64,000 bases of DNA from Brevundimonas aurantiaca (lineage in GTDB: Bacteria; Pseudomonadota; Alphaproteobacteria; Caulobacterales; Caulobacteraceae): the NCBI RefSeq assembly GCF_014199955.1, contig NZ_JACHOQ010000003.1, positions 310,001 to 374,000 on the forward strand, in the 5' to 3' direction. Made by a program: the position numbers and the translations under genes. The notes beneath the pieces are model-generated. The model was not told the origin of the DNA. It worked only from the letters and a program-made list of their open reading frames with translations, and made no database searches. Positions 39,173-51,416 of the stretch are shown in pieces; the stretch's first letter is position 1, and each line of letters starts with the position of its first letter.

Positions 39173-39979
39173 CTACATAGTCAGTTCACGGGCGTTTCGC
39201 ACCCGCGCGATCACGGCCAGATCCACGGCCCGCGCCCCGGCGTCGAGTAGGGCGCGCGTGCAGGCCTCGCCGGTCGCGCCCGTGGTCAACACATCGTCGA
39301 TCAGAAGGATGCGGCGCCCCTTCAGGCGGCGTCGCCCGGCCTCGGTCACGGCGAAGGCCTTTTTCACATTCAGCCGTCGGCCGCGGCGGCTCTTGCCGCC
39401 CTGGCTCGCCGTATGGCTGGCCCGGATCAGGGCGTCGGGCAGATAGTCCAGCCCCGCCCTTCGGGCCAGGGGGCGGGCGATCTCGGCGGCCTGGTTGAAC
39501 CGGCGCGACAGCAGTCGCAACGGGTGCAGGGGCACGGGGACCACGGCGTCGGCCTCAGCGACCAGTTCAGCGCCCGCTCGGCTGATCCAGCGCGCGAACA
39601 GGGCGGCGAACTGCTGCTGGTCCCCGTGTTTGAAGCGCAGGATCAGGCTTCGGGACGCCTCGTCATAGACGCAGGCGGCGCGGGCGCGGGCGAAGACATA
39701 GGGTTGGGCGATGCAGGCTGCGCAGCGGGTTTCGGCGAAAGGGCCGCCGTCGAATTCGAAGGCCGCGCCGCAGCCGTCGCACACCGGCGCCTCCAAGAAC
39801 CGTATGCGGCTCCAGGCGTCGGGCGTCAGGCCGGCAGCGGCCGTGGCCTCGGGGCTGTCATGCGCCAGGGGCGGCAGGACCAGATCGGCCAGTCCCCGCG
39901 CGAAGTCCAGGCCGGCCCGCCGCAAATGACGCGCCGCCCCTTCCCAGGCGCGCCCCAAACCCCCATCCTGAAGGTCCAT
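39173..39979 (-). CDS. comF: ComF family protein (phosphoribosyltransferase fold)
   Basis: A 268-residue ComF-like protein. A zinc-ribbon region has CDGCGAAFEF and CAACIAQPYVF. A phosphoribosyltransferase domain follows, with VPVPLHPLRLLSRRFNQAAEIARPLAR and ILLIDDVLTTGATGEACTRAL, the PRPP-binding loop. ComF takes part in DNA uptake in naturally competent bacteria; in others its role is open. The ATG at 39979 has a strong purine-rich GGAGGAGGGGGAAAGG just upstream. That site and the start codon lie inside the start of the divergent methyltransferase gene. Confidence 0.9.
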   Translation of the reverse strand: MDLQDGGLGRAWEGAARHLRRAGLDFARGLADLVLPPLAHDSPEATAAAGLTPDAWSRIRFLEAPVCDGCGAAFEFDGGPFAETRCAACIAQPYVFARARAACVYDEASRSLILRFKHGDQQQFAALFARWISRAGAELVAEADAVVPVPLHPLRLLSRRFNQAAEIARPLARRAGLDYLPDALIRASHTASQGGKSRRGRRLNVKKAFAVTEAGRRRLKGRRILLIDDVLTTGATGEACTRALLDAGARAVDLAVIARVRNARELTM

Positions 39980-40907
39980 GAGCCTTTCCCCCTCCTCCGG
40001 CCCCGACGCCGTGCCGCCGACGACCGCCCCCCCGCGCATCTTTGACGCCGGGCGTCGAGAGGCGCGACTGGCGCGGTCCGAAAGGCGGCTGACGCAGGCC
40101 GATTTTCTTCACGTCCGCGCGGCCGAAAACGCGGTCGGCAGTCTCGAGGCCATATTGCGCGACTTTCCCGTCGCGGTCGATCTGTCCGCCCATCCGGGCC
40201 CCTTCGCCCGGGCCCTCGCGTCCAGCGAAGCGGCGGATCGGGTGGGGCGGATCGTCGCTCCGACCTCGCGGGCCGAGCGGGCCGCGCCCGGTCGCGACGC
40301 CCTGCCGCTGGAAGACGGGACGACGGATCTGATCGTCTCCCTGCTCAATCTCCACTGGGCCAACGACCTGCCCGGCGCATTGGCCCAGATCCGGCGCGCC
40401 TTGAAACCGGACGGGCTGTTTCTGGGCGCCTTGTTCGGGGCGGGCGCCCTGAAGGAGCTTCGGGCCGTCCTGACCGAGGCCGAGCTGGCCGAACGCGGCG
40501 GGGCCCAGGCGCGTGTTTCGCCCTTCGCCGACGGTTATGACGGGGCCGCCCTTCTCCAACGCGCCGGCTTCGCCCTGCCGGTCTCGGACGTGGACCGTTT
40601 CGTGGTGCGCTATCCGGACATGTTCGCCCTGGTCCGCGATCTCCGCGCCATGGGCGAGACCAATGTGCTGCACGGGCCGATCCGCCCCCTGAATCGCGCA
40701 ATCATCAGCCGTGCGGCGCATCTTTACGCCGAACGCTACGGCGACGCGGACGGGCGGATCTCCGCCACCTTCGAAATCATTCACCTGGCCGGTTGGAAGC
40801 CGCACGAGAGCCAGCAGAAGCCGCTGCCGCGCGGCTCGGCCAAGGTCCGGCTGGCCGACGCCTTGGGGGTCAAGGAGTTGACGGGGGAGGAGGGCGATCC
40901 GGCTTGA
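39978..40907 (+). CDS. SAM-dependent methyltransferase (NDUFAF5/BioC-like)
   Basis: A 309-residue class I methyltransferase. PPRIFDAGRREARLARSE is typical of the NDUFAF5-like group. The Rossmann part is VAVDLSAHPGPFARAL (a degenerate motif I), LPLEDGTTDLIVSLLNLHWANDLPGAL (motif II to post II) and LKPDGLFLGALFGAGALKEL. NDUFAF5 hydroxylates a complex I subunit, and others methylate small acids, so the activity is open. The ATG shares the bases CATG with the comF start; GAAGG at 39971-39974 is its only ribosome-site candidate. Confidence 0.85.
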   Translation: MSLSPSSGPDAVPPTTAPPRIFDAGRREARLARSERRLTQADFLHVRAAENAVGSLEAILRDFPVAVDLSAHPGPFARALASSEAADRVGRIVAPTSRAERAAPGRDALPLEDGTTDLIVSLLNLHWANDLPGALAQIRRALKPDGLFLGALFGAGALKELRAVLTEAELAERGGAQARVSPFADGYDGAALLQRAGFALPVSDVDRFVVRYPDMFALVRDLRAMGETNVLHGPIRPLNRAIISRAAHLYAERYGDADGRISATFEIIHLAGWKPHESQQKPLPRGSAKVRLADALGVKELTGEEGDPA

Positions 40908-40925
40908 TCGCGCTGCGGGAACGCG

Positions 40926-41117
40926 TCAGCGTCCCAGGGCGTCCGCGATCTTCTGCATGACGTCTTTGTAGAGGGCGCCGTTGGCCCCCCCCAGGGCGTT
41001 CAAACCGCCCAGGATGGCGACGAAGATCAAGCCGCAGATCAGACCGTATTCAATGGCGGTCGCGCCGCGCTCGTCGCTCAGGAACCGGGCGATGAATCCG
41101 TTCATGTCCCGCTCCAT
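40926..41117 (-). CDS. Flp-type IVb pilin
   Basis: A 63-residue prepilin. Its basic leader ends in Gly in SDERGATAIEYGLI, the Flp cleavage site where a prepilin peptidase such as CpaA cuts after Gly, leaving Ala at +1 and Glu-Tyr at +5/+6. A hydrophobic helix follows (LICGLIFVAILGGLNALG). The 41105 ATG is an alternative start, and gives 59 residues. None of the tad/cpa assembly genes is in the window, so this is an orphan pilin. It lies 12 bp after the NUDIX gene on the same strand. Confidence 0.9.
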   Translation of the reverse strand: MERDMNGFIARFLSDERGATAIEYGLICGLIFVAILGGLNALGGANGALYKDVMQKIADALGR

Positions 41118-41129
41118 GGACGGCGGTGG

Positions 41130-41543
41130 TCACAACAGGTCGCGCAGCCAGGCGACCAGGGGTTCGTCCGCCGGAGGCATGGGATAGTCCGAAAGCTTCT
41201 CCGGTCTGACCCAGGCCAGGCCGGCGTGCTCACGCGCCGTGACCACGCCGTCCCACCGTCGGCACAGATACAGTGGCATCAACAGGTGAAAGGAATCGTA
41301 AGCGTGGCTGGCGAAGACGAAGGGCGCCAGGCAACTCTCGCTGACCTCTATGCCCAGTTCCTCGCGCAGTTCGCGGATCAGGGCCGCCTCGGGCCGCTCG
41401 CCGGGCTCGACCTTGCCTCCGGGAAACTCCCACAGGCCGGCCAGCTTCTTGCCTTCGGGTCGTTTGGCGATCAGCACGCGCCCATCGACGTCGATCAGGG
41501 CGACGGCGACGACGAGGACGATGGGGAGCGGCGTCTCGGTCAC
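41130..41543 (-). CDS. mutT: NUDIX hydrolase, MutT-type (8-oxo-dGTP diphosphatase)
   Basis: MutT removes oxidised dGTP from the pool and prevents A:T to C:G errors. The 137-residue protein has a full Nudix box, GGKVEPGERPEAALIRELREELGI, of the form GX5EX7REUXEEXGU, preceded by RPEGKKLAGLWEFPGG, which is characteristic of MutT. I chose the GTG at 41543, overlapping the argJ stop as GTGA, since the conserved domain starts right after it. The ORF extends further only within argJ. Confidence 0.9.
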   Translation of the reverse strand: MTETPLPIVLVVAVALIDVDGRVLIAKRPEGKKLAGLWEFPGGKVEPGERPEAALIRELREELGIEVSESCLAPFVFASHAYDSFHLLMPLYLCRRWDGVVTAREHAGLAWVRPEKLSDYPMPPADEPLVAWLRDLL

Positions 41544-42934
41544 GACCGATAGTCGCCGTTGATCTCGATATAGCCCTTGGTCAGGTCGCAAGTCCAAACC
41601 GTGGCCGAGGCCCGGCCGGCGCCGACGTCGACGGTGATGTCGATTTCGGGATTCTTCATATAGGCGGTCATCTTGGCCTCGTCGTAGGTCGGGGACGGGG
41701 CGCCATCGACGGCGGCCTGGTGCGGGCCGAACCTGATCGCCAGACGGTCGCGGTCCACCGGCTCCTCGGTCTTGCCCACGGCCATGACCACCCGGCCCCA
41801 GTTGGCGTCCTGGCCGGCGATGGCGGTCTTGACCAGGGGGCTGTCGGCGATCGACTTGGCCAGTTTGCGGGCCGAGGCGGGGCTGGCGGCGCCGTCCACC
41901 GTCACCTTGACGAACTTGGTCGCCCCCTCGCCGTCGCGCACCAGCTGGTGCGCCAGATCCAGCATCACCTTGTCCAGGGCGGCCGAGAAACTCTTCAGCC
42001 GCCGGTCGCCGACGCGGCCGATCCGCGGTGCGCCCGAAGTTCCCGTGGCGAACAGAAGGGCCGTGTCATTGGTCGAGGTGTCGCCGTCCACCGTCACCGA
42101 GTTGAAGGTGGTGCGGACGTGCAGGCCCAGCAGGGCCTTCAGCACGTTCGGATGGATGTCGGCGTCGGTGACGATGAAGGCCAGCATGGTCGCCATGTCT
42201 GGCGCGATCATGCCCGACCCCTTGGCGATCCCGGCGATCCGGACCTTATACCCCTCGATCTCGGCCTCGGCGTAGGAGCCCTTGGGGAAGGTGTCGGTGG
42301 TCATGATCCCCCGCCCCGCCTTGGCCCACTGTTCGGACGGATGGATGTCGGCGTCCAGACCGGCCTCGATGTCCGGCAGTTTGGCGATGATCTTCTTTTC
42401 GTCCAGCACCACGCCGATCACGCCCGTCGAGGCCATCATGACGTCCCGCTGGCGGCATCCGAACCGTTTGGCCACCTCAGAGGCCGCCCGCCGCGCGGCG
42501 TCGGCGCCGGCCTTGCCGGTGAAGGCGTTGGCGCAGCCGGCGTTGACCACCAGGGCGCGCACGTCCTTGCCGCCCTCGGCGCCGCCCAGATGCTTCTTGC
42601 ACCAGTCGACCGGCGCCGAGCCGATCTTGTGGCGGGTGAAGACCCCGGCGCAGCTGGTGCCGCGCGCGAACCGGAAAACGACCAGGTCGTCGCGCTCATG
42701 CTTGTAGAAGCCGGCGCGGGCCGTGGCGATCTCGACCCCGCCGATGGGGGGAATGGTCGGGAAGGGCACAGCCAGGGGCGAGACGGCCAGGCCGGGCTTT
42801 CCGGCGGGCGTAGCGGCGGGCGCGGCGGCGGCTTCGGCCGGACGCGTGGCGCGCTTCAGGGCTGCAGCGAAGGGGTCCAGCGCCTTTTCGAACGCCTGTT
42901 CGATCTTTTGGCCGGTCGTGGGGGTCTTGGTCAT
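41540..42934 (-). CDS. argJ: Bifunctional glutamate N-acetyltransferase/amino-acid acetyltransferase ArgJ
   Basis: ArgJ transfers acetyl from N-acetylornithine to glutamate in cyclic arginine synthesis. The autocleavage site lies in VDGDTSTNDTALLFATG, where the Thr at the start of the TNDT-like stretch is the nucleophile of the beta chain. GIAKGSGMIAPDMATMLAF and NWGRVVMAVGK are also family blocks. At 464 residues it is about 50 longer than usual: a Lys/Ala/Pro-rich N-terminal extension (KRATRPAEAAAAPAATPAGK) precedes the conserved VSPLAVPFP. It begins one base after the PPIase stop. Confidence 0.95.
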   Translation of the reverse strand: MTKTPTTGQKIEQAFEKALDPFAAALKRATRPAEAAAAPAATPAGKPGLAVSPLAVPFPTIPPIGGVEIATARAGFYKHERDDLVVFRFARGTSCAGVFTRHKIGSAPVDWCKKHLGGAEGGKDVRALVVNAGCANAFTGKAGADAARRAASEVAKRFGCRQRDVMMASTGVIGVVLDEKKIIAKLPDIEAGLDADIHPSEQWAKAGRGIMTTDTFPKGSYAEAEIEGYKVRIAGIAKGSGMIAPDMATMLAFIVTDADIHPNVLKALLGLHVRTTFNSVTVDGDTSTNDTALLFATGTSGAPRIGRVGDRRLKSFSAALDKVMLDLAHQLVRDGEGATKFVKVTVDGAASPASARKLAKSIADSPLVKTAIAGQDANWGRVVMAVGKTEEPVDRDRLAIRFGPHQAAVDGAPSPTYDEAKMTAYMKNPEIDITVDVGAGRASATVWTCDLTKGYIEINGDYRS

Positions 42935-42935
42935 G

Positions 42936-43946
42936 TCAGGCGGCCGGTGAGAGGGGAGTGTCAGACGCGGAAGGCGGGGCGGGAGCCGGGGCGGGGCGGG
43001 TCAGGCCCGCCGACGGCGCCGACGCCGGCTCCTCGTCACCCGCGCCGGAACCGCCGGGCAGCAGAATATCGACCTTGGCCTTGTCGCGCAGCTGTTCCAA
43101 CAGGCGTCTCACCCCTTCATAGGTCAGGTAGCGGACGATTTGCGGCCGAGCCTGTTCCAGAGTCGGCGGGTTTTCCTTGCGCCGGTCCTCGACCCGCAGC
43201 ACGGCCCAGCCGCCCTCGGTCTGGAAGGGACCGACGGTCGAACCGGCCGGCTTGTCACGCAGGGCGCCGGCATAGGCCTGGGGCATGACGTCCAGGGTGG
43301 AATAGCCCAGGTCGCCGCCAGAAAAGCGGGTGGCCTCGTCGATCGACCGCTCCATGGCCACGGCCTCGAAGCTGGCGCCCTGGCCCAGAATGCCGATGAC
43401 GGCGTCCGCCTCGGGCTTGGTGCGCGACAGGATCAGGCGGACCCGGATCTCTTCGGACGTCTTCGCCAAGCGCAGCTGCTCATTGTAAAGCGTCTGGATC
43501 GCCTGGTCGGAGATGGCGCCGTTGACGACGCTCTCGACCAGCATGTCGCCTAGAATCCGTTCGCGGGTCGCCTCCAGCCGCCGCTGCGCCAGAGGCGAGG
43601 CGTCCAGGCGACGGCGCTCCGCTTCGCGCGCCAGCAGTTTCTGATCGACCACCTCGTCCAGAACCCGGCGGAAAAGCTCGGAGGTCACATCCAGGGGCTC
43701 GCCTTCCCCGACCAGACCCTGCGCCACCGCCTCGCGCTTGACGTCCGAGGCCCAGATGATCTGGTCCTGAACCTTGGCCACCTGCCGGTCGCCCGGCTGC
43801 GGCGCCCGATCGTCGTCGCCGCCGCGCGAACAGGCGGCCAGCATCATCGCCAAGGCCGTCGCGGCGACCAAGGCGATGCCGCCGACCGATCCAAGGCCCT
43901 CTCGGGAAGGGGCGTGTCGGAAATGGAGGCGCCGGAATGGGATCAA
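42936..43946 (-). CDS. SurA/PrsA-type peptidyl-prolyl isomerase lipoprotein
   Basis: A protein of 336 residues anchored on the periplasmic side. After a 21-residue arginine-rich stretch comes a hydrophobic core, ALVAATALAMMLAACS, with a lipobox LAAC. The N-terminal SurA-like helical region (EPLDVTSELFRRVLDEVVDQKL) precedes a parvulin PPIase domain (FSGGDLGYSTLDVMPQAYAGAL and VGPFQTEGGWAVLRVEDRR). The best start is TTG at 43946, with GGAG just upstream. The ATG at 44093 would add 49 residues of non-conserved Arg-rich sequence. It is the first gene of PPIase-argJ-mutT. Confidence 0.8.
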   Translation of the reverse strand: MIPFRRLHFRHAPSREGLGSVGGIALVAATALAMMLAACSRGGDDDRAPQPGDRQVAKVQDQIIWASDVKREAVAQGLVGEGEPLDVTSELFRRVLDEVVDQKLLAREAERRRLDASPLAQRRLEATRERILGDMLVESVVNGAISDQAIQTLYNEQLRLAKTSEEIRVRLILSRTKPEADAVIGILGQGASFEAVAMERSIDEATRFSGGDLGYSTLDVMPQAYAGALRDKPAGSTVGPFQTEGGWAVLRVEDRRKENPPTLEQARPQIVRYLTYEGVRRLLEQLRDKAKVDILLPGGSGAGDEEPASAPSAGLTRPAPAPAPPSASDTPLSPAA

Positions 43947-44186
43947 GGGGACGCTCCGTCGAAGGCGGCCGAAAGCCCCCGCGTTGACAGGGGTTAGGGC
44001 GGTGCTTAAGTCCCGCCTGCGCCCAAGTCGAGGGGTTTTGATCGTCTGCGCGGCCCTTCGCGCGCGCCTGTGTCGGCGCGGCGGGGTCGTCATCGGTCCG
44101 AACGCCGCTTGGGGCGCGATCCTCGCCGCCCCTCACGGGATTTCAGAGCCGCTCCTTAATGACGCTCGACCTTTACCGGATCTGAC

Positions 44187-47036
<2,850 letters not shown>

Positions 47037-47066
47037 GCCTTTCGGCGCGGTAAGGACGAAAAAGAA

Positions 47067-47093
47067 GGCCCGGAGCAAATGCTCCGGGCCTTT
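47067..47093. terminator. Bidirectional terminator between secA and the M16 protease
   Basis: A perfect 10-bp stem GGCCCGGAGC/GCTCCGGGCC (47067-47076 and 47081-47090) has an AAAT loop. TTT follows on the plus strand. On the minus strand the stem is followed by TTCTTTTTC, a clear U-tract. It stops both secA and the convergent M16 gene. Confidence 0.85.
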
Positions 47094-47116
47094 GTCGTTT
47101 GCGACTGACGAGGCTC

Positions 47117-49981
47117 TTACTGGGCGGCGCCGCTCGCCGAGCGAACCTCGACCGGCAGGCCCAGGGCGTCGAGCTGGGGCTTGACCACCGAGGCGTCGCC
47201 GACGACCACCCAGACGAAGCGGGACGGGTCGAGCGCGGCCTGGGCCGCGGCGTCCAGTTCGGCCGTCGTCAGGGCGTTGGTGCGAGCGGCCACCGTTTCC
47301 GGATAGTCGTCCGGACGGCCCAGCATGTCGTTGACCCGCATGGCGTTCAGAACCGCCAAGGAGGTTTCATAGCTGCCGGCCAGACGGCGGGTATTGCCGT
47401 TGACGGTCCGCTCCAGCTCAGCCGGCGTCACGCCCTTGCCGTCCTTCAGGAAGTCGTTGAACTGGGCGTTCAGGGCGGTGATGGCCGGCCCGGTCTGGTC
47501 GGCCTGGACCGGGGCGGTGATCAGATAGGGCACGCGGCCGACGAAGCCGGCGGTCGAGGCGTTGACGCCGTAAGACCACCCCTTGGTCTCGCGCAGGTCC
47601 GAGTTGATGCGCGACAGGAAGTCGTTGCCCAGCACATTGTTGGCGGCGTTGAAGACCAGCAGGTCGTCCGAGCCCTTGGCCGACAAGACCGTCCCGCCCA
47701 TGATGTAGGACTGAGGCGACTGCGGCCGGTCGATCAGCACGATCTTCGACGGGGTCGCGGGGATCGGCGCGGAATAATCCTTCACGCCCTTGGGGGTGGC
47801 CGAGGGGACCCAATGGCCGAACTGGGCGTCGAGCAGAGGCTTGATCTCCGCCAGAGGCTTGTCCGAGACCACGAAGATCTTGGCGTTGTCGGGACGGATC
47901 CACTCGGCGTAGTCCGCGCGGATGTCGGCCTCGGTGATCGCCTTGACGCTGGCCTCGTCGCCGTTGCCGCTGAACGGGCGGCCATAGGGGTTGGCCGAGC
48001 CGTAGATCAGTTCGGGCAGGGCGCGGTTGGCCAGGGCGGCCGGCTGGGTGCGCTCAGCGGCGATGCGGGCCAGGCGGGTGGCGCGCAGACGCTCCAGCTC
48101 CGAGGCGGCGAAGGCGGGGGTCTTGACCACCTCGGCCAGCAGGGCGACCGAGGGCTCGAGGTTCGGGGTCACGGCCGACAACTGGACCACCGATCGGTCC
48201 ATCGAGGCGCCGGTCGAGATGGCGGCGCCGAGGGTTTCCTGCGCCTCGGCCAGCTGGGTGGCGTTCATGCTGCGGGTGCCCTCGTCCATCAGGTCCAGCA
48301 TCAGGGTCTGCAGCCCCAGCTTGGACGCCTCGTCGGCGGCGATGCCCGCGTCGAACTCGATGGCGATCTTGGTCGCAGGCACGGCGTCGCGCTGGGCGTA
48401 GACGACCTCCACCCCGTTCGACAGGCGCGTGCGCTCCACCGTGGGGAAGTCGACGTTGGCGACGGCGGCGATCTCGGGCTTGGGCATGCGGGCCACGCGC
48501 TCGATCGGGGGCGCCGGGGTGCGGTTGGCGCCCGAGGGAGCCTCCGCCGCCTCCTGATAGGCCTCACGCTCGCCCGGCAGGGTGGTCAGGGTATAGGCCG
48601 GACGGGTCAGCCATTTCTGCATGGCCGTCTGGACCTGGGCGGGGGTGGCCGCCGCATAGGCCTGGAGCTCCTTCTTGTAGTGCTCCGGATCGCCGGCGTA
48701 GAGCTGGCCCTCAGCCAGGGCCACGGCCTTGCCGCCGAAGCCGCCGACCTGTTCCAGACCTTGAACCGTGCGCGAGACGTACTGGGTCTTGACCCGTTCC
48801 ACCTCGGCCGCCGTCGGGCCGTTGGCGATCAGATCGTTCAGGATCTGGCGGGCGCGGGCCTCGACGGCCGCCGGGTCCTGGCCCGGCTTCACGTCGACGG
48901 TGATTTCGAACATGCCGACGCGGTGGAAGGCGCCGTTGTTCGCGCTGACCGAGACGGCGGTCTGCTCCCCGCGCACCAGTTCATTGTCCAGCCGCGAGCT
49001 GGCCAGGCCGCCCAGGACCGAGGCGCCGATGCTGAGCGGCACGGTGTCCGCGTCCAACAGGCCGGGCACGGCCCAGCTGATCTGAATTCGGGCGTTGGAG
49101 ACGCGGTCGTGGGTGGTTTCGCTGACCGGCGCCGGCAGGGTCGGTACGGAGGCCTGGGCCGGGGTGTTGACCGGGCCGCGCGGAATCGGGCCGAAATACT
49201 TCTCGGTCAGCTCCCGCGCCTTGGCCGGGGTGATGTCGCCGGCCAGGACCAGGACGGCGTTGTTCGGACCATAGTTGGAGCGGAACCAGTCCCGCACCGT
49301 CTCCATCGAGGCCGCGTCCAGGTCGGCCATCGAGCCGATGGTCGAGTGGCGATAAGGGTGGCCCTCCGGGAACAGGGCCTCAAGCTGCTTGTATTCGTTC
49401 AGGCCGTAGGGCTGGTTGTCGCCTTGGCGCTTCTCGTTCTGGACCACGCCGCGCTGGAGATCGAGCGTCTCCTGGCTGATGGCGCCGAGCATATAGCCCA
49501 TCCGGTCGCTTTCCATGAACAGGGCCTGTTCCAGCGCCGGGGTCGGAACCGTCTCGAAATAGTTGGTGCGGTCGAACCAGGTGGTGCCGTTCATGTCCGT
49601 CGCGCCCATGTTGCGCATCGGGGTGAAATAGCTGCCCGGCGCATTCTCCGAGCCGCCGAACATCAGGTGTTCGAACAGGTGGGCGAAGCCCGTCTTGCCC
49701 TCAGGCTCGTCCTTGGAGCCGACGTTGTACCAGACCGATACGGCCACAACCGGGGCCTTGTGGTCTTCATGGACCAGAACGGTCAGGCCGTTGTCCAGGG
49801 TGAAGCGGGTGTAGGGAATGTCCACCTCGGCGACCAGTTCGGACACCGGTGCGGCCCGCAGGGCGGGCGCGGCGGCCTGGGCCGAGGCTACGGGGGCCGA
49901 CGCGGCGGCGTTTGAGGCCCAGACCGGGGTGGAGACCGCCAGAAGGGCGGCGGCGGCGACGAGGGAAGAGGCGCGACGCAT
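47117..49981 (-). CDS. M16-family zinc metallopeptidase (pitrilysin type, duplicated)
   Basis: A 954-residue exported protease. The signal peptide is MRRASSLVAAAALLAVSTPVWA, with cleavage after ASN-like context around residue 22-25. The inverted zinc motif HxxEH is at H101-L-F-E-H105 in FAHLFEHLMFGG. Four M16 domains follow in the clamshell arrangement, and the second half (FPTVERTRLSNGVEVVYAQRD on) has lost the zinc motif, as usual. Such proteins degrade peptides in the periplasm. I chose ATG 49981 because the signal peptide starts there. It converges on secA and diverges from argG. Confidence 0.94.
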   Translation of the reverse strand: MRRASSLVAAAALLAVSTPVWASNAAASAPVASAQAAAPALRAAPVSELVAEVDIPYTRFTLDNGLTVLVHEDHKAPVVAVSVWYNVGSKDEPEGKTGFAHLFEHLMFGGSENAPGSYFTPMRNMGATDMNGTTWFDRTNYFETVPTPALEQALFMESDRMGYMLGAISQETLDLQRGVVQNEKRQGDNQPYGLNEYKQLEALFPEGHPYRHSTIGSMADLDAASMETVRDWFRSNYGPNNAVLVLAGDITPAKARELTEKYFGPIPRGPVNTPAQASVPTLPAPVSETTHDRVSNARIQISWAVPGLLDADTVPLSIGASVLGGLASSRLDNELVRGEQTAVSVSANNGAFHRVGMFEITVDVKPGQDPAAVEARARQILNDLIANGPTAAEVERVKTQYVSRTVQGLEQVGGFGGKAVALAEGQLYAGDPEHYKKELQAYAAATPAQVQTAMQKWLTRPAYTLTTLPGEREAYQEAAEAPSGANRTPAPPIERVARMPKPEIAAVANVDFPTVERTRLSNGVEVVYAQRDAVPATKIAIEFDAGIAADEASKLGLQTLMLDLMDEGTRSMNATQLAEAQETLGAAISTGASMDRSVVQLSAVTPNLEPSVALLAEVVKTPAFAASELERLRATRLARIAAERTQPAALANRALPELIYGSANPYGRPFSGNGDEASVKAITEADIRADYAEWIRPDNAKIFVVSDKPLAEIKPLLDAQFGHWVPSATPKGVKDYSAPIPATPSKIVLIDRPQSPQSYIMGGTVLSAKGSDDLLVFNAANNVLGNDFLSRINSDLRETKGWSYGVNASTAGFVGRVPYLITAPVQADQTGPAITALNAQFNDFLKDGKGVTPAELERTVNGNTRRLAGSYETSLAVLNAMRVNDMLGRPDDYPETVAARTNALTTAELDAAAQAALDPSRFVWVVVGDASVVKPQLDALGLPVEVRSASGAAQ

Positions 49982-50177
49982 GGGTTCGACATCCTTGGTG
50001 ACAGATGAACGACGACCATAACGACGGTCGATCCACTGGCAACGCGACCGACTGAACATGAACAAAGCTTCATCTTTCCGTGGGGCCGCCCCGGAAAAGG
50101 TTGCATCGCCGGACCCCCGGTCTTATGCGCGCGTCAATTCTCCCCATCGCGCCGTCGAATTTACCGAAAGAGCCGCC

Positions 50178-51412
<1,235 letters not shown>

Positions 51413-51416
<4 letters not shown>

